48,812 nucleotides of DNA from Bacteroidota bacterium (GTDB taxonomy: Bacteria > Bacteroidota > Bacteroidia > Cytophagales > Cyclobacteriaceae): assembly GCA_013285945.1 (NCBI GenBank), contig JABDGP010000017.1:1-48812 (forward strand), given 5' to 3'. The notes beneath the pieces are model-generated. The model searched no databases. It was not told where the DNA came from and saw nothing but the letters and a program-made list of their open reading frames with translations. Made by a program: the position numbers and the translations under genes. Positions 34,861 to 41,872 of the stretch are shown in pieces (position 1 is the first letter of the stretch; each line of letters opens with the position of its first letter).

Positions 34861-35850
34861 CTATTTCTCAAACTTTCCCATCATTTTCTCTACAGCATCG
34901 GCTGTCACATCGGGAAACGAAATATCCAGTGGCTTGGCGGCTTCTATCCACTTGGTGATCTTCTTGATCGACTTCTTTTTTACTTTCTTCAATACCGGTA
35001 CGCCTAGTTTTCGCAGCGCTGCAGCATTGCAATGCTGTTCGTACTGACTCTTCATCGGCACGACCAATAATTTCTTATTCATGTGAAGCACTTCTGCTGG
35101 AGTTTCAAAACCTGCACCACAGAGCACTCCTGCACTCGTTACAATACTCTCTACAAAATCTACTCCGCTCACCGGATAAACAGAGATTCTGCCTACATGA
35201 TATGCCGTCTTGGTATGCTTGGAGAAAATATGCCAGCGTACTTTCGGCCCCTTCATCAGGCGTTGCACCAGTTTCTTGTCATCGTAAGCCGGCAGGTAAA
35301 CTGTATAATGTCCCTTATTGGAAACCTTCGCTTCGCGGATAGCGGATCGGATAACCGGCGTAAAGATATTCTTGTCGTATTCTTCAAAGTGAAAGCCCAC
35401 GTATTTTTTAACAGGTGCGTAGTTTCTTAAAATCCATTCGCCAAACGGATCGATAATTCTTGGTCGTGGAGCTTTATCCGACAGCAAAGCAGATTGGTGA
35501 CTTAAAGAAATGATGGGAATCTCCTTTTTACGCGCTGCCCATGCCGAGATAGGCTCAAAGTCATTGACAACCAGATCATATTTCTCTACGGGGAAGTTCT
35601 TTATCTCACGGATCACATCCTTGCTGCTGTTCTTTTGAAAAGTCTTTAAGAAATTGATTCCGCCGGTCTTGCCAAAGTAAAAACTCAATCCCTTGGATTT
35701 GTATTTGACCGGATACGGCAACTTCACCTCTGCTTGTGCTCCGCTCACAAACAGATCGAGAGTTCCGTATTTCTTAAGCTCGGGGATAATATCTACTGCA
35801 CGGCTCAAGTGGCCATTGCCGGTACCCTGAATTGCATAAAGGATGTTCAT
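34861..35850 (-). CDS. MJ1255/VC2487-type glycosyltransferase
   Basis: The 329-residue protein opens MNILYAIQGTGNGHLSRAVD, the start of a group of GT-B proteins annotated as MJ1255/VC2487-like, with AGVLCGAGFETPAEVLHMNKK at about residues 240-260 as the donor-site loop. It is related to MurG-type folds. It overlaps the LpxH-like gene by 4 bases and presumably works with it on a glycolipid or lipid A-like substrate; this is inference. No membrane helix is evident. Its stop sits immediately next to the stop of the plus-strand TrpF-like gene with no spacer. Confidence 0.72.
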   Translation of the reverse strand: MNILYAIQGTGNGHLSRAVDIIPELKKYGTLDLFVSGAQAEVKLPYPVKYKSKGLSFYFGKTGGINFLKTFQKNSSKDVIREIKNFPVEKYDLVVNDFEPISAWAARKKEIPIISLSHQSALLSDKAPRPRIIDPFGEWILRNYAPVKKYVGFHFEEYDKNIFTPVIRSAIREAKVSNKGHYTVYLPAYDDKKLVQRLMKGPKVRWHIFSKHTKTAYHVGRISVYPVSGVDFVESIVTSAGVLCGAGFETPAEVLHMNKKLLVVPMKSQYEQHCNAAALRKLGVPVLKKVKKKSIKKITKWIEAAKPLDISFPDVTADAVEKMMGKFEK

Positions 35851-36737
35851 TTCTTTACAGACAAGAATTCATTGACAAGGTCTTTAAATATCTCGTCATT
35901 ATCCAGATAATTTTTCTGGCCCTTCGGAATTTTTACTGTCTGCGCACGAACATCATTGACGTATCGATAAATGCTCCACTCGCCGAGATTATATTCCAAA
36001 GCGGTAAGGTTTTCTACCCAATCTCCTGAGTTCAGATAGGTGACTTCTCCCTTGTCGGTAACGATCTTCTTTATCTCCGGCTGATGAATGTGACCGCAGA
36101 TCACAAACTCGTATCCGTTTTCAATGGCAATCTCCGCTGCTGTCTTTTCGAAGTCGTTGATAAAACTTACAGCTTGCTTCACACTGTCTTTTACTTTCTT
36201 GGAAAGCGAAATCTTTCCTTTGCCAAAAATCTTCAACACAAAGTTGACGAATGAGTTCAAAAGAATGAGCGTATCGTAACCTATGGCGCCAAGCTTTGCC
36301 AGCCACTTCGAGTGTTTCATTGTTACGTCAAACACATCACCATGAAAAACCCAGGCCTGCTTGCCTTGCAGGGACAATACTTTTTTGTTGGCTATCTGAA
36401 ACGAGCCCAGGCGAAACCCTGAGAACTTGCGCAACATCTCATCGTGGTTGCCGGTGAGGTAAACTATTTTTGTTCCCTTGGCAAGCAAACCTGTGATGTG
36501 CTTAACTACCTGCATGTGCGACTTGGGCCAGTAGCGTTTGCTAAACTGCCACATATCTATGATATCGCCATTGAGAATAAGACGTTTGGGTTTGATCGTT
36601 TTGAGGTAGCGCAGAAGTTCTTCGGCATGACAGCCGTAGGTGCCCAAGTGGACATCCGAAATGATCACCAATTCTATTTCACGTTTTCTTTTCTTGCCCA
36701 ACGGGAGGTATTTCGTTGCCCAAAGATCGTAATTCAA
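35847..36737 (-). CDS. LpxH-like UDP-2,3-diacylglucosamine diphosphatase (calcineurin-type phosphoesterase)
   Basis: A metallophosphoesterase of 296 residues, cleaving a pyrophosphate in lipid A precursor synthesis in known homologues. The metal motifs are SDVHLG (27-32), GDIID (57-61), GNHD (96-99) and GHIH (215-218), in the canonical order. The start is a TTG at 36737; no ATG lies between it and the first motif and an in-frame stop precedes it. The basic stretch GKKRKRE (14-20) may contact membrane lipids. E. coli LpxH is about 240 residues; the extra length lies in an internal helical insertion (140-200). It is coupled to the glycosyltransferase gene. Confidence 0.78.
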   Translation of the reverse strand: MNYDLWATKYLPLGKKRKREIELVIISDVHLGTYGCHAEELLRYLKTIKPKRLILNGDIIDMWQFSKRYWPKSHMQVVKHITGLLAKGTKIVYLTGNHDEMLRKFSGFRLGSFQIANKKVLSLQGKQAWVFHGDVFDVTMKHSKWLAKLGAIGYDTLILLNSFVNFVLKIFGKGKISLSKKVKDSVKQAVSFINDFEKTAAEIAIENGYEFVICGHIHQPEIKKIVTDKGEVTYLNSGDWVENLTALEYNLGEWSIYRYVNDVRAQTVKIPKGQKNYLDNDEIFKDLVNEFLSVKK

Positions 36738-36785
36738 AAGTTACCACGAATTAAAATGAATGTTATGAGAATGTTACTAAGGCTT

Positions 36786-36831
36786 AGACATAAGTAGTGA
36801 AACTTAAGACGTAAGTGGGAAGGAGTAAGAC
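36786..36831. repeat. Two head-to-tail copies of a 21-25 bp repeat
   Basis: The two 25-base units starting at 36786 and 36807 (AGACATAAGTAGTGAAACTTA then AGACGTAAGTGGGAAGGAGTA, period 21) share AGAC-TAAGT-G-GA and are followed by AGAC. A third copy lies on the opposite strand at 38325-38349 and matches the second at 21 of 25 positions. They sit in the 249-base gap between the LpxH-like gene and the regulator, which shows no convincing gene. Role unknown. Confidence 0.6.
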
Positions 36832-36923
36832 TATGAAAGCCGAGGAAGAAAGAACCAAGCTCCGCCACGAAATGATCTTATCGATTATTTCAAAAAAGTT
36901 TTTTCTAATTGACTTGCTCGCTC

Positions 36924-36956
36924 TTCGTTTACATAAATCAAAAGTAGATAGCTTTG
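36924..36956 (+). promoter_or_regulatory. Candidate promoter of the ArsR-type regulator
   Basis: TAGCTTTG at 36949-36956 is a perfect TAnnTTTG -7 box, 30 bases before the ATG at 36987. The element TTCG at 36924-36927 is one mismatch from TTTG and lies 21 bases upstream, the expected -33 spacing. This is the best-formed promoter candidate I can see in the window. Confidence 0.45.
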
Positions 36957-36986
36957 CATAGCACATAGTTCAACTAAAAATGAAGT

Positions 36987-37676
36987 ATGGAAAGAGGAAA
37001 ACAATTCAGTTCGATGGCCTCTCTGATCGGGGAGCCGGCACGGGCAATAATGCTGTGGAATTTATTAGCCGGAAAAGCATACACTGCCACCGAACTGGCA
37101 ATTAGCGCAGATATATCCGCTCAAAGTGCGAGCATGCACTTAGCTAAACTGGTAAAGGCCGACTTGCTCACCGTAGAAAGCCAAGGCAGGCATCGTTACT
37201 TTCGATTTTCGAAACCGGAGGTGGCTTATATTATAGAGGCGATCTCCTCCCTTGTTCCTAACGATAAATTAATAGCCGGAGAAGATAATGACACTGTAAC
37301 ATCGGGAATTAAGTACTGCCGAACCTGCTATGACCATCTCGCTGGCAAAGTCGGTGTAGCGATTACCGATAGGTTGTTAAAACAAAAGATTATCGTTGCC
37401 GACAAGAAAGAATATGAGGTTACCACCAAAGGAATGAAGTGGTTCGGCAGTTTAGATATTTCAGTTAACGACTTAAAGAAGCAAAAACGTGTCTTCGCAC
37501 GGCAGTGTCTCGACTGGAGTGAGCGGCGACACCACTTGTCTGGAGCACTGGGCGCATCTCTGCTCGACAAGATGCTTACTGCTGACTGGATAAGACGAAC
37601 GAAAGGCTCGCGAAGCGTTACAGTCACTTCCAAAGGACAAATATCAATTCACAAGCTCTTAGGATTGAATGTTTAA
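36987..37676 (+). CDS. ArsR-type winged-helix transcriptional regulator
   Basis: The 229-residue protein has an N-terminal ArsR-like helix-turn-helix: EPARAIMLWNLLAGKAYTAT (17-36) leads to AISADISAQSASMHLAKLV as recognition helix and the wing LTVESQGRHRYFRF. The C-terminal half contains conserved motifs of a longer ArsR subgroup, YCRTCYDHLAGKVGV and CLDWSERRHHLSGALG, with three Cys that could bind metal or sense redox. It is a single gene in a small island with repeats downstream. No obvious target gene is adjacent, so it may be orphan or autoregulated. Confidence 0.82.
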   Translation: MERGKQFSSMASLIGEPARAIMLWNLLAGKAYTATELAISADISAQSASMHLAKLVKADLLTVESQGRHRYFRFSKPEVAYIIEAISSLVPNDKLIAGEDNDTVTSGIKYCRTCYDHLAGKVGVAITDRLLKQKIIVADKKEYEVTTKGMKWFGSLDISVNDLKKQKRVFARQCLDWSERRHHLSGALGASLLDKMLTADWIRRTKGSRSVTVTSKGQISIHKLLGLNV

Positions 37677-38009
37677 GTCGAAAAGAGTTGACATGAGAAC
37701 GAAGTGAGGGGTCATTATGACGAACGCATGCACTTTGAGAACATATTGATTCCCTACTTCGACATAATTATATACCCGGAGAGCTAAGCGTTGATAGTTA
37801 TGAGATAGACAGTAATTATTACCACATAATTAGCCACAAGCACAGGTTCGTGGAGACACGAACCAATAATAATCAAGATTTGAAGTTAGTTCGTGAAGAC
37901 ACGAACTAAGGTTGGTGACATAGGCAACCTAGTCTGGTTGAGGATTCGAACCGAGGCGGAGAAGTTAGTTTGTGGAAAAGATGAACCATGGCATAGCATT
38001 TTCTCCGTT
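37677..38009. other. Gene-free stretch with a cluster of hairpins
   Basis: No open frame with a start of useful length is visible. It contains the two-hairpin unit at 37845-37909, then AGGTTG...CAACCT (37909-37930) with a 10-base loop, and a degenerate third copy near 37964-37987. The stretch GGATTCGAACC at 37942-37952 resembles a tRNA T-loop on the minus strand, but the stem does not pair. An open frame from 37743 reads without start through the first hairpins and is not counted as a gene. Confidence 0.5.
37845..37909. repeat. Two-hairpin REP-like unit, copy 1
   Basis: Hairpin one is GGTTCGTG-GAGA-CACGAACC (37845-37864). Hairpin two is TTAGTTCGTG-AAGA-CACGAACTAA (37886-37909), with 10-base arms. 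Between the two hairpins the outer G-C pair changes to A-T with pairing kept, which argues for selection on the stem. The linker AATAATAATCAAGATTTG recurs in copy 2. The arrangement is like REP/BIME units, but no RAYT transposase is in the window. Confidence 0.7.
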
Positions 38010-38189
38010 TCACCTTCTTATATAATCTGAGAGTAAGATTCTTTTACCATTATTGTACTTCTTGGCTTTATCGTATGCATGGATGTCATCCAATTCTTCT
38101 AACTTCTCCAAGATTTTAATGTATTCCTTCACAGGCAAAATTACTGCTACCTTTTTGCCATAATTATCTATTAAAAATTGAGTCTTCAT
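38010..38189 (-). CDS. Small antitoxin-like protein (Phd/YefM- or prevent-host-death-like)
   Basis: From ATG 38189 the gene encodes about 59 residues: MKTQFLIDNYGKKVAVILPV, KEYIKILEKLEELDDIHAY, DKAKKYNNGKRILLSDYIRR. The pattern 'GKKVAVILPVKEY' followed by an acidic helix 'LEELDDI..YDKAKK' matches small antitoxins that pair with ParE/RelE toxins. No toxin gene follows; the next 330 bases are hairpins and empty DNA. It is therefore an orphan or remnant. An upstream in-frame ATG at 38285 exists but lies inside a hairpin repeat and gives a hydrophobic leader, so I reject it. Confidence 0.6.
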   Translation of the reverse strand: MKTQFLIDNYGKKVAVILPVKEYIKILEKLEELDDIHAYDKAKKYNNGKRILLSDYIRR

Positions 38190-38233
38190 ATAATTGAAAA
38201 ATACTAAAAGGTTAATACTTGTCGAAAAGTCCA

Positions 38234-38296
38234 GGTTCGTGTCTCCACGAACCAGTATTATAATCAAAATATAAAATTTGTTCATAAACCATGAAC
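38234..38296. repeat. Two-hairpin REP-like unit, copy 2
   Basis: GGTTCGTG-TCTC-CACGAACC (38234-38253) is the exact reverse complement of the first hairpin of copy 1. It is followed by an AT-rich linker similar to the one in copy 1 (GTATTATAATCAAAAT) and a second, weaker hairpin GTTCAT-AAACC-ATGAAC (38280-38296). The pair order and linker match copy 1, so the unit is duplicated, flanking the antitoxin-like gene. Confidence 0.65.
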
Positions 38297-38324
38297 TAAA
38301 ACGAAGAATGCAAATACATCTTAC

Positions 38325-38349
38325 GTCTTACACCTCGCTACTTACGTCT
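38325..38349. repeat. Third copy of the 21-25 bp repeat, inverted
   Basis: The minus strand reads AGACGTAAGTAGCGAGGTGT followed by AAGAC, matching the second copy at 36807-36831 at 21 of 25 positions. It touches the 3' end of trmB. Together with the tandem pair at 36786 it lies at the opposite border of the island containing the regulator and hairpins. Confidence 0.6.
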
Positions 38350-39007
38350 ATTTATCAAACCTAAACTTCAGGTATTTGATCTTGTGCCCTTCGGCTGAGA
38401 AAATTTCTTCGTAGCGGGTCTTAATATCAAAACATTCCGCCTGCAGATCAGACTCGTAAAGATCGTGAGTGAATTGTAAGTCGAGAATATCCTTGCGGAG
38501 ATTCAATTCCTCCAAAGTATAATCAAACAGGCCAGAGTTGTCTGTCTTGAAGCGAAACCATCCTTCATGCTTCATTATTTTCTTAAACATATCAAGAAAC
38601 CTCGGGCTGGTAAGCCTGCGCTTGATGTCGCGCTTACGCGGACGCGGATCAGGAAACGTAAGCCAGATTTCGTCCACTTCATTCTCTTCAAAGAAACTCT
38701 CGATGTTTAAAATCTGGGTGCGCAGAAACCCAACATTCTTTAAGTTCTCTTCAAAAGCCCACGTGCTGCCTTTCCACAGCCTGTCGCCCTTCACGTCTAC
38801 ACCGATAAAGCTCTTGTCTGGGAATTTTCTTGCTAGCCCAACAGAATATTCGCCCCGGCCGCAGGCTAGCTCTATAGTCAGGGGGTTGTTGTTACCAAAG
38901 TATAACTCCTTCCAATGGCCCTTTACTTTCTCATAGATATCCTTGCCTGGCTCAATCACATTATCGCGGCTGGCAATGATTTCAAAGCGTTTGAGTTTAC
39001 TTTTCAT
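38348..39007 (-). CDS. trmB: tRNA (guanine-N7)-methyltransferase
   Basis: TrmB methylates G46 in the variable loop of tRNA. The 219-residue protein has the SAM motif LACGRGEYSVGLARKFP (about 46-62), GVDVKGDRLWKG and the diagnostic IWLTFPDPRPRKRDIKRRLTSP near residues 112-132, including the family's PDP...K region. The length is normal. It overlaps folC by 4 bases (ATGA), so the two are coupled. The C-terminal residues (ITRYEEIF-like TRYEEIFSAEG) match the tRNA-binding end. Confidence 0.93.
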   Translation of the reverse strand: MKSKLKRFEIIASRDNVIEPGKDIYEKVKGHWKELYFGNNNPLTIELACGRGEYSVGLARKFPDKSFIGVDVKGDRLWKGSTWAFEENLKNVGFLRTQILNIESFFEENEVDEIWLTFPDPRPRKRDIKRRLTSPRFLDMFKKIMKHEGWFRFKTDNSGLFDYTLEELNLRKDILDLQFTHDLYESDLQAECFDIKTRYEEIFSAEGHKIKYLKFRFDK

Positions 39008-40272
39008 AATTCGGCTATCTCGGCAACCACAAAGGTGCTCCCTCCTATAAAAATCATATCGTCGGCAGATGCATTTTGTTTCGCGACTGCGATGGCATCG
39101 TTAACGTCTTGAATCGCTTCGCCCTGCAATCCAAATTGCTGAGCTTTTTCCTTCAGCTCCTGCGCCGGCATCGCGCGTGGGATCTTCGCCTCGCAAAAGT
39201 AGTAATGTGCGTCCTTCGGAAGCAGGCCCAGCACACGCCCAGGGTCTTTGTCTTTCACTGTGCCCCAAACCATGTGGAGATTCCTAAACCTCCGCTCTGC
39301 AATTTGCTTCAACACTTCCTTTACACCGGCTTCGTTGTGGCCGGTGTCGCAAACAACAAACGGATCGTCACCTAGTTTTTGCCACCGTCCTTTGAGGCCC
39401 GTGAGCACGACAGTATTTTGCAGGCCATCGGCAATATCTTTATGCGAAACGGAGTACCCTTTCTTTTTGAGTTGATCAACTACAGCAAGCACGCCAGCCA
39501 GGTTCTTCTCCTGATAATTGCCTTTCAATTCGAGTTGATAATCGACATTTCCCAAGATTGAAAATTGTCCATTACCAGAAGCCTTTACTTGATACACATC
39601 TTGAGCAAATGTGATGGGGCTCTTTGCTTGCGCTGACTTGTCTTTAAATACATTCTCAACTTCGCGCTGGCGCTCGCTGATGATTACAGGAACACCCGGC
39701 TTAATGATCCCTGCTTTCTCAGCAGCAATCTTTTCGAGCGTGTCGCCAAGCAAATCCATGTGATCCCAACTAATATTGGTGATCAATGAAACTTCGGGAG
39801 TGATCACATTCGTAGAATCGAGCCTGCCGCCAAGCCCTACTTCAATCACCGCAATATCTACCTTCTCCTTTGCGAAATAATCAAACGCCATGGCAACGGT
39901 TGTCTCAAAGAAGGAAGGATTTATCTCTTCAAGGTCACGCTTTACTCTATCCACGAAGTCAACGACAAACGATTGGGAAACATCGTGGCCGTTGATCTTT
40001 ATGCGCTCCGTAAACTCTTTTAGATGCGGCGAAGTGTAAAGTCCGGTCTTGTAGCCGGCAGACTGAAGTATGGCCGCCAGCATATGCGATGAACTTCCCT
40101 TTCCGTTAGTGCCCGCGATGTGGATGCTCCTGAATTTCCTTTCGGGATTCCCCAGCGCAGCACATAAAGCAAGGGTATTCGTGAGGTCGTTTTTGTAAGC
40201 AACCGCCCCCACCCGCTGATACATGGGCAGGTTCTTGTACAGGTATTCGAGGGTCTGTTGATAAGAATCCAT
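39004..40272 (-). CDS. folC: Bifunctional folylpolyglutamate / dihydrofolate synthase
   Basis: The enzyme attaches glutamate to dihydropteroate and folates. The 422-residue protein has the ATP motif HIAGTNGKGSSSHML (about 47-61), GLYTSPHLKEFTERI, VIEVGLGGRLDSTNV, ITNISWDHMDLLG and EKAGIIKPGVPVIIS, all expected for FolC. The Mur ligase-like C-terminal domain includes FVVCDTGHNEAGVKE. The start is ATG 40272. It is followed directly by trmB. A small gap of 46 bases separates it from the His-rich protein gene upstream. Confidence 0.94.
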   Translation of the reverse strand: MDSYQQTLEYLYKNLPMYQRVGAVAYKNDLTNTLALCAALGNPERKFRSIHIAGTNGKGSSSHMLAAILQSAGYKTGLYTSPHLKEFTERIKINGHDVSQSFVVDFVDRVKRDLEEINPSFFETTVAMAFDYFAKEKVDIAVIEVGLGGRLDSTNVITPEVSLITNISWDHMDLLGDTLEKIAAEKAGIIKPGVPVIISERQREVENVFKDKSAQAKSPITFAQDVYQVKASGNGQFSILGNVDYQLELKGNYQEKNLAGVLAVVDQLKKKGYSVSHKDIADGLQNTVVLTGLKGRWQKLGDDPFVVCDTGHNEAGVKEVLKQIAERRFRNLHMVWGTVKDKDPGRVLGLLPKDAHYYFCEAKIPRAMPAQELKEKAQQFGLQGEAIQDVNDAIAVAKQNASADDMIFIGGSTFVVAEIAEL

Positions 40273-40318
40273 TTCGCAGGCGCGAAAATAGGAATCTTAT
40301 CTATCGCGTAAAAGAGCT

Positions 40319-40783
40319 CTACTTGTGATCGCGACCGTGATGTTCATGCCCTTTCTCATGTTCCTTCTTGTCGTGTCCTTTCTCATGATCATTCTCGGGT
40401 TTATGCTTAAAGGAGAGAAACTTCTCCAGCGTTTCCATTTGATCAGAGCTCAGAATCGGGCGAAGCTTGACTTTCAGCGAATCCAGGTGGCCTTTCGCTT
40501 CCCTGTCGCCACGGGCCTCAAGGCTGTCAATCTGCGTCATCGCTTGTTCAATGATTGGCTTCATGCGCTCCCGCTGGCTCGAGTCGGCTTTTACAACTCT
40601 GTAAATCTTGTCCGTCAGGCTGCCTCGCCTTCCGTCGCGCATATCTTTCCCTTTCGTACGTCCACCATCTCTTCCATGATAGAATTGCCGCGCAAACATT
40701 CCGGTTACGAGGGCACCAATTATAATTCCGCCTACAAACGTGGCCGCGATAATCAACAGAGCTTTCCTTCTTTCCGGTGTCAT
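40319..40783 (-). CDS. Membrane-anchored Spy/CpxP-like protein with His-rich tail
   Basis: A 154-residue protein with an N-terminal TM helix (LLIIAATFVGGIIIGALVTG, about 9-28), so it faces the periplasm. The middle is helical with a weak Spy/CpxP-like pattern (SLKVKLRPILSSDQMETLEKF). The C-terminus is rich in His, Lys, Glu and Asp (HDKKEHEKGHEHHGRDHK), a likely metal-binding tail. It follows a sigma factor and anti-sigma-like gene, so a role in sensing envelope or metal stress is plausible. No exact family is certain. Confidence 0.7.
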   Translation of the reverse strand: MTPERRKALLIIAATFVGGIIIGALVTGMFARQFYHGRDGGRTKGKDMRDGRRGSLTDKIYRVVKADSSQRERMKPIIEQAMTQIDSLEARGDREAKGHLDSLKVKLRPILSSDQMETLEKFLSFKHKPENDHEKGHDKKEHEKGHEHHGRDHK

Positions 40784-40786
40784 AAG

Positions 40787-41197
40787 TTATTCAGTTAAAT
40801 TTTGATACAAGTCAATCGTTACAATGTCATCTGTTTGCTCTTCTTCAAATCCAAGCACCGACTTTACCGACAGGTTATCCGACAGCACGATGTTGAGCAC
40901 CACCAACGCCACCACCACACCTATTGCTGCGAGCTGGTACTTCTTGAAGAAGAAAAAGATCTGAGAATCAATCTCTTTCTTTAAAGATTTAATTCTGTTA
41001 ATAATCCTCTCCGCGAAGAAAGGCCCGAACGAATCCTGCTCTTTTCGTGCGATCTTCTCCCGAAGCAGCAGCAACTGATCAGCACTTTTCTTTAACTGAC
41101 GATCGCTGTTCATCGCTTCCGTCAGTCTCGCCTTCTCGTTGTCGCTGATCTTTCCGTCCAGGGATTGTAAGAACAAATCAACATTTACATCTTCCAT
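40787..41197 (-). CDS. Anti-sigma factor-like membrane protein
   Basis: The 136-residue protein has a soluble N-terminal part with LQSLDGKISDNEKARLTEAM, helical and charged, and one TM helix around LAAIGVVVALVVLNIVLS (about 89-106), then a short periplasmic tail. It lacks the zinc HxxxCxxC motif of the ZAS group. The position 8 bases after the sigma factor gene and one TM suggest that it holds the sigma factor at the membrane. Regulation by periplasmic signal is inferred. Confidence 0.7.
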   Translation of the reverse strand: MEDVNVDLFLQSLDGKISDNEKARLTEAMNSDRQLKKSADQLLLLREKIARKEQDSFGPFFAERIINRIKSLKKEIDSQIFFFFKKYQLAAIGVVVALVVLNIVLSDNLSVKSVLGFEEEQTDDIVTIDLYQNLTE

Positions 41198-41205
41198 ACA
41201 GTTTA

Positions 41206-41739
41206 TTAGTTAAGATGTTTCTCTAAACCTTTCCTTAATTTCTTTTGAGCTCGCGCTAACCTTGAGAGCACGGTGCCAAGTGGAATTCCCAATATCGTTG
41301 CCGTCTCTTCGGTTGAGTAGCCTTCTACCAGCCGCAGGGTTGCCACCGCACGAAACTCAGGTTCCAGTTGACCAAACTCATACGTAATCATTTCATTCAT
41401 ATCCCTTCGGTCGTCTGAAGCTCCCTTTTGCATGCCGTCTTCTTCCTTAGCAAAAATTGAGAATCTCCTTTTCCTTCTCTTAATTTCATTCAGCGACAAA
41501 TTAATCGCTATCCTGATGAGGTAAGTACCAAGTCCCGACTCACCTCTGAATTTTTTCAACGATTCATAAAACCGGATAAATACCTCTTGGCCCACGTCTT
41601 CGGCTTCTGGCGTTGCTCCCAGCATCGACCGGACAACGCCCGCCACCTTGCCTTCGTGCCGAATCACCAGAGCTTTGAAAGCCGCAAGGTCGCCCTTGCT
41701 TGAGTTCTCTACCAGCTCTTCATCGCTCTGTTCGGCCAT
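41206..41739 (-). CDS. ECF-type RNA polymerase sigma factor
   Basis: The 177-residue protein has a sigma-70 region 2 (EDVGQEVFIRFYESLKKF, about 47-64, and LIRIAINLSLNEIKRRKRR) and region 4 (VATLRLVEGYSTEETATILG and IPLGTVLSRLARAQKKLRKG) with no region 3, the ECF layout. It heads an operon with an anti-sigma-like protein and a His-rich protein, reading leftward. A 22-base inverted repeat AGAGGG...CCCTCT lies in the divergent gap upstream. It controls an unknown regulon. Confidence 0.9.
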   Translation of the reverse strand: MAEQSDEELVENSSKGDLAAFKALVIRHEGKVAGVVRSMLGATPEAEDVGQEVFIRFYESLKKFRGESGLGTYLIRIAINLSLNEIKRRKRRFSIFAKEEDGMQKGASDDRRDMNEMITYEFGQLEPEFRAVATLRLVEGYSTEETATILGIPLGTVLSRLARAQKKLRKGLEKHLN

Positions 41740-41828
41740 TGTATTAAATTAGGGCAATCCTTGCCGGTTTTGCCAGTTAGACAAGCCATCGGCTGGCTTT
41801 ATTCCATGGATAGGAATAATTTTATAAT

Positions 41829-41850
41829 AGAGGGAATAATCTCGCCCTCT
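41829..41850. promoter_or_regulatory. Candidate operator in the sigma/methyltransferase divergent gap
   Basis: AGAGGG-(10 bases)-CCCTCT forms a perfect 6-base inverted repeat in the 133-base gap between the sigma factor gene (starting at 41739) and the methyltransferase gene (starting at 41873). Spacing fits a dimeric regulator. No TAnnTTTG box is seen nearby, so the promoter itself is not resolved. Confidence 0.3.
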
Positions 41851-41872
41851 GGTAAGTCTAAATTTAAAAATA

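Noticed and set aside
37942-37952. tRNA T-loop-like sequence GGATTCGAACC
   Set aside because: The five-base T stem does not pair and no acceptor, D or anticodon arm can be found around it.
37845-38296. CRISPR array
   Set aside because: The repeats are self-complementary hairpins with irregular spacing, and there are too few for an array; no cas gene is in the window.
40325-40798. Plus-strand frame of 157 codons
   Set aside because: It is antisense to the His-rich protein gene and has no recognisable domain.
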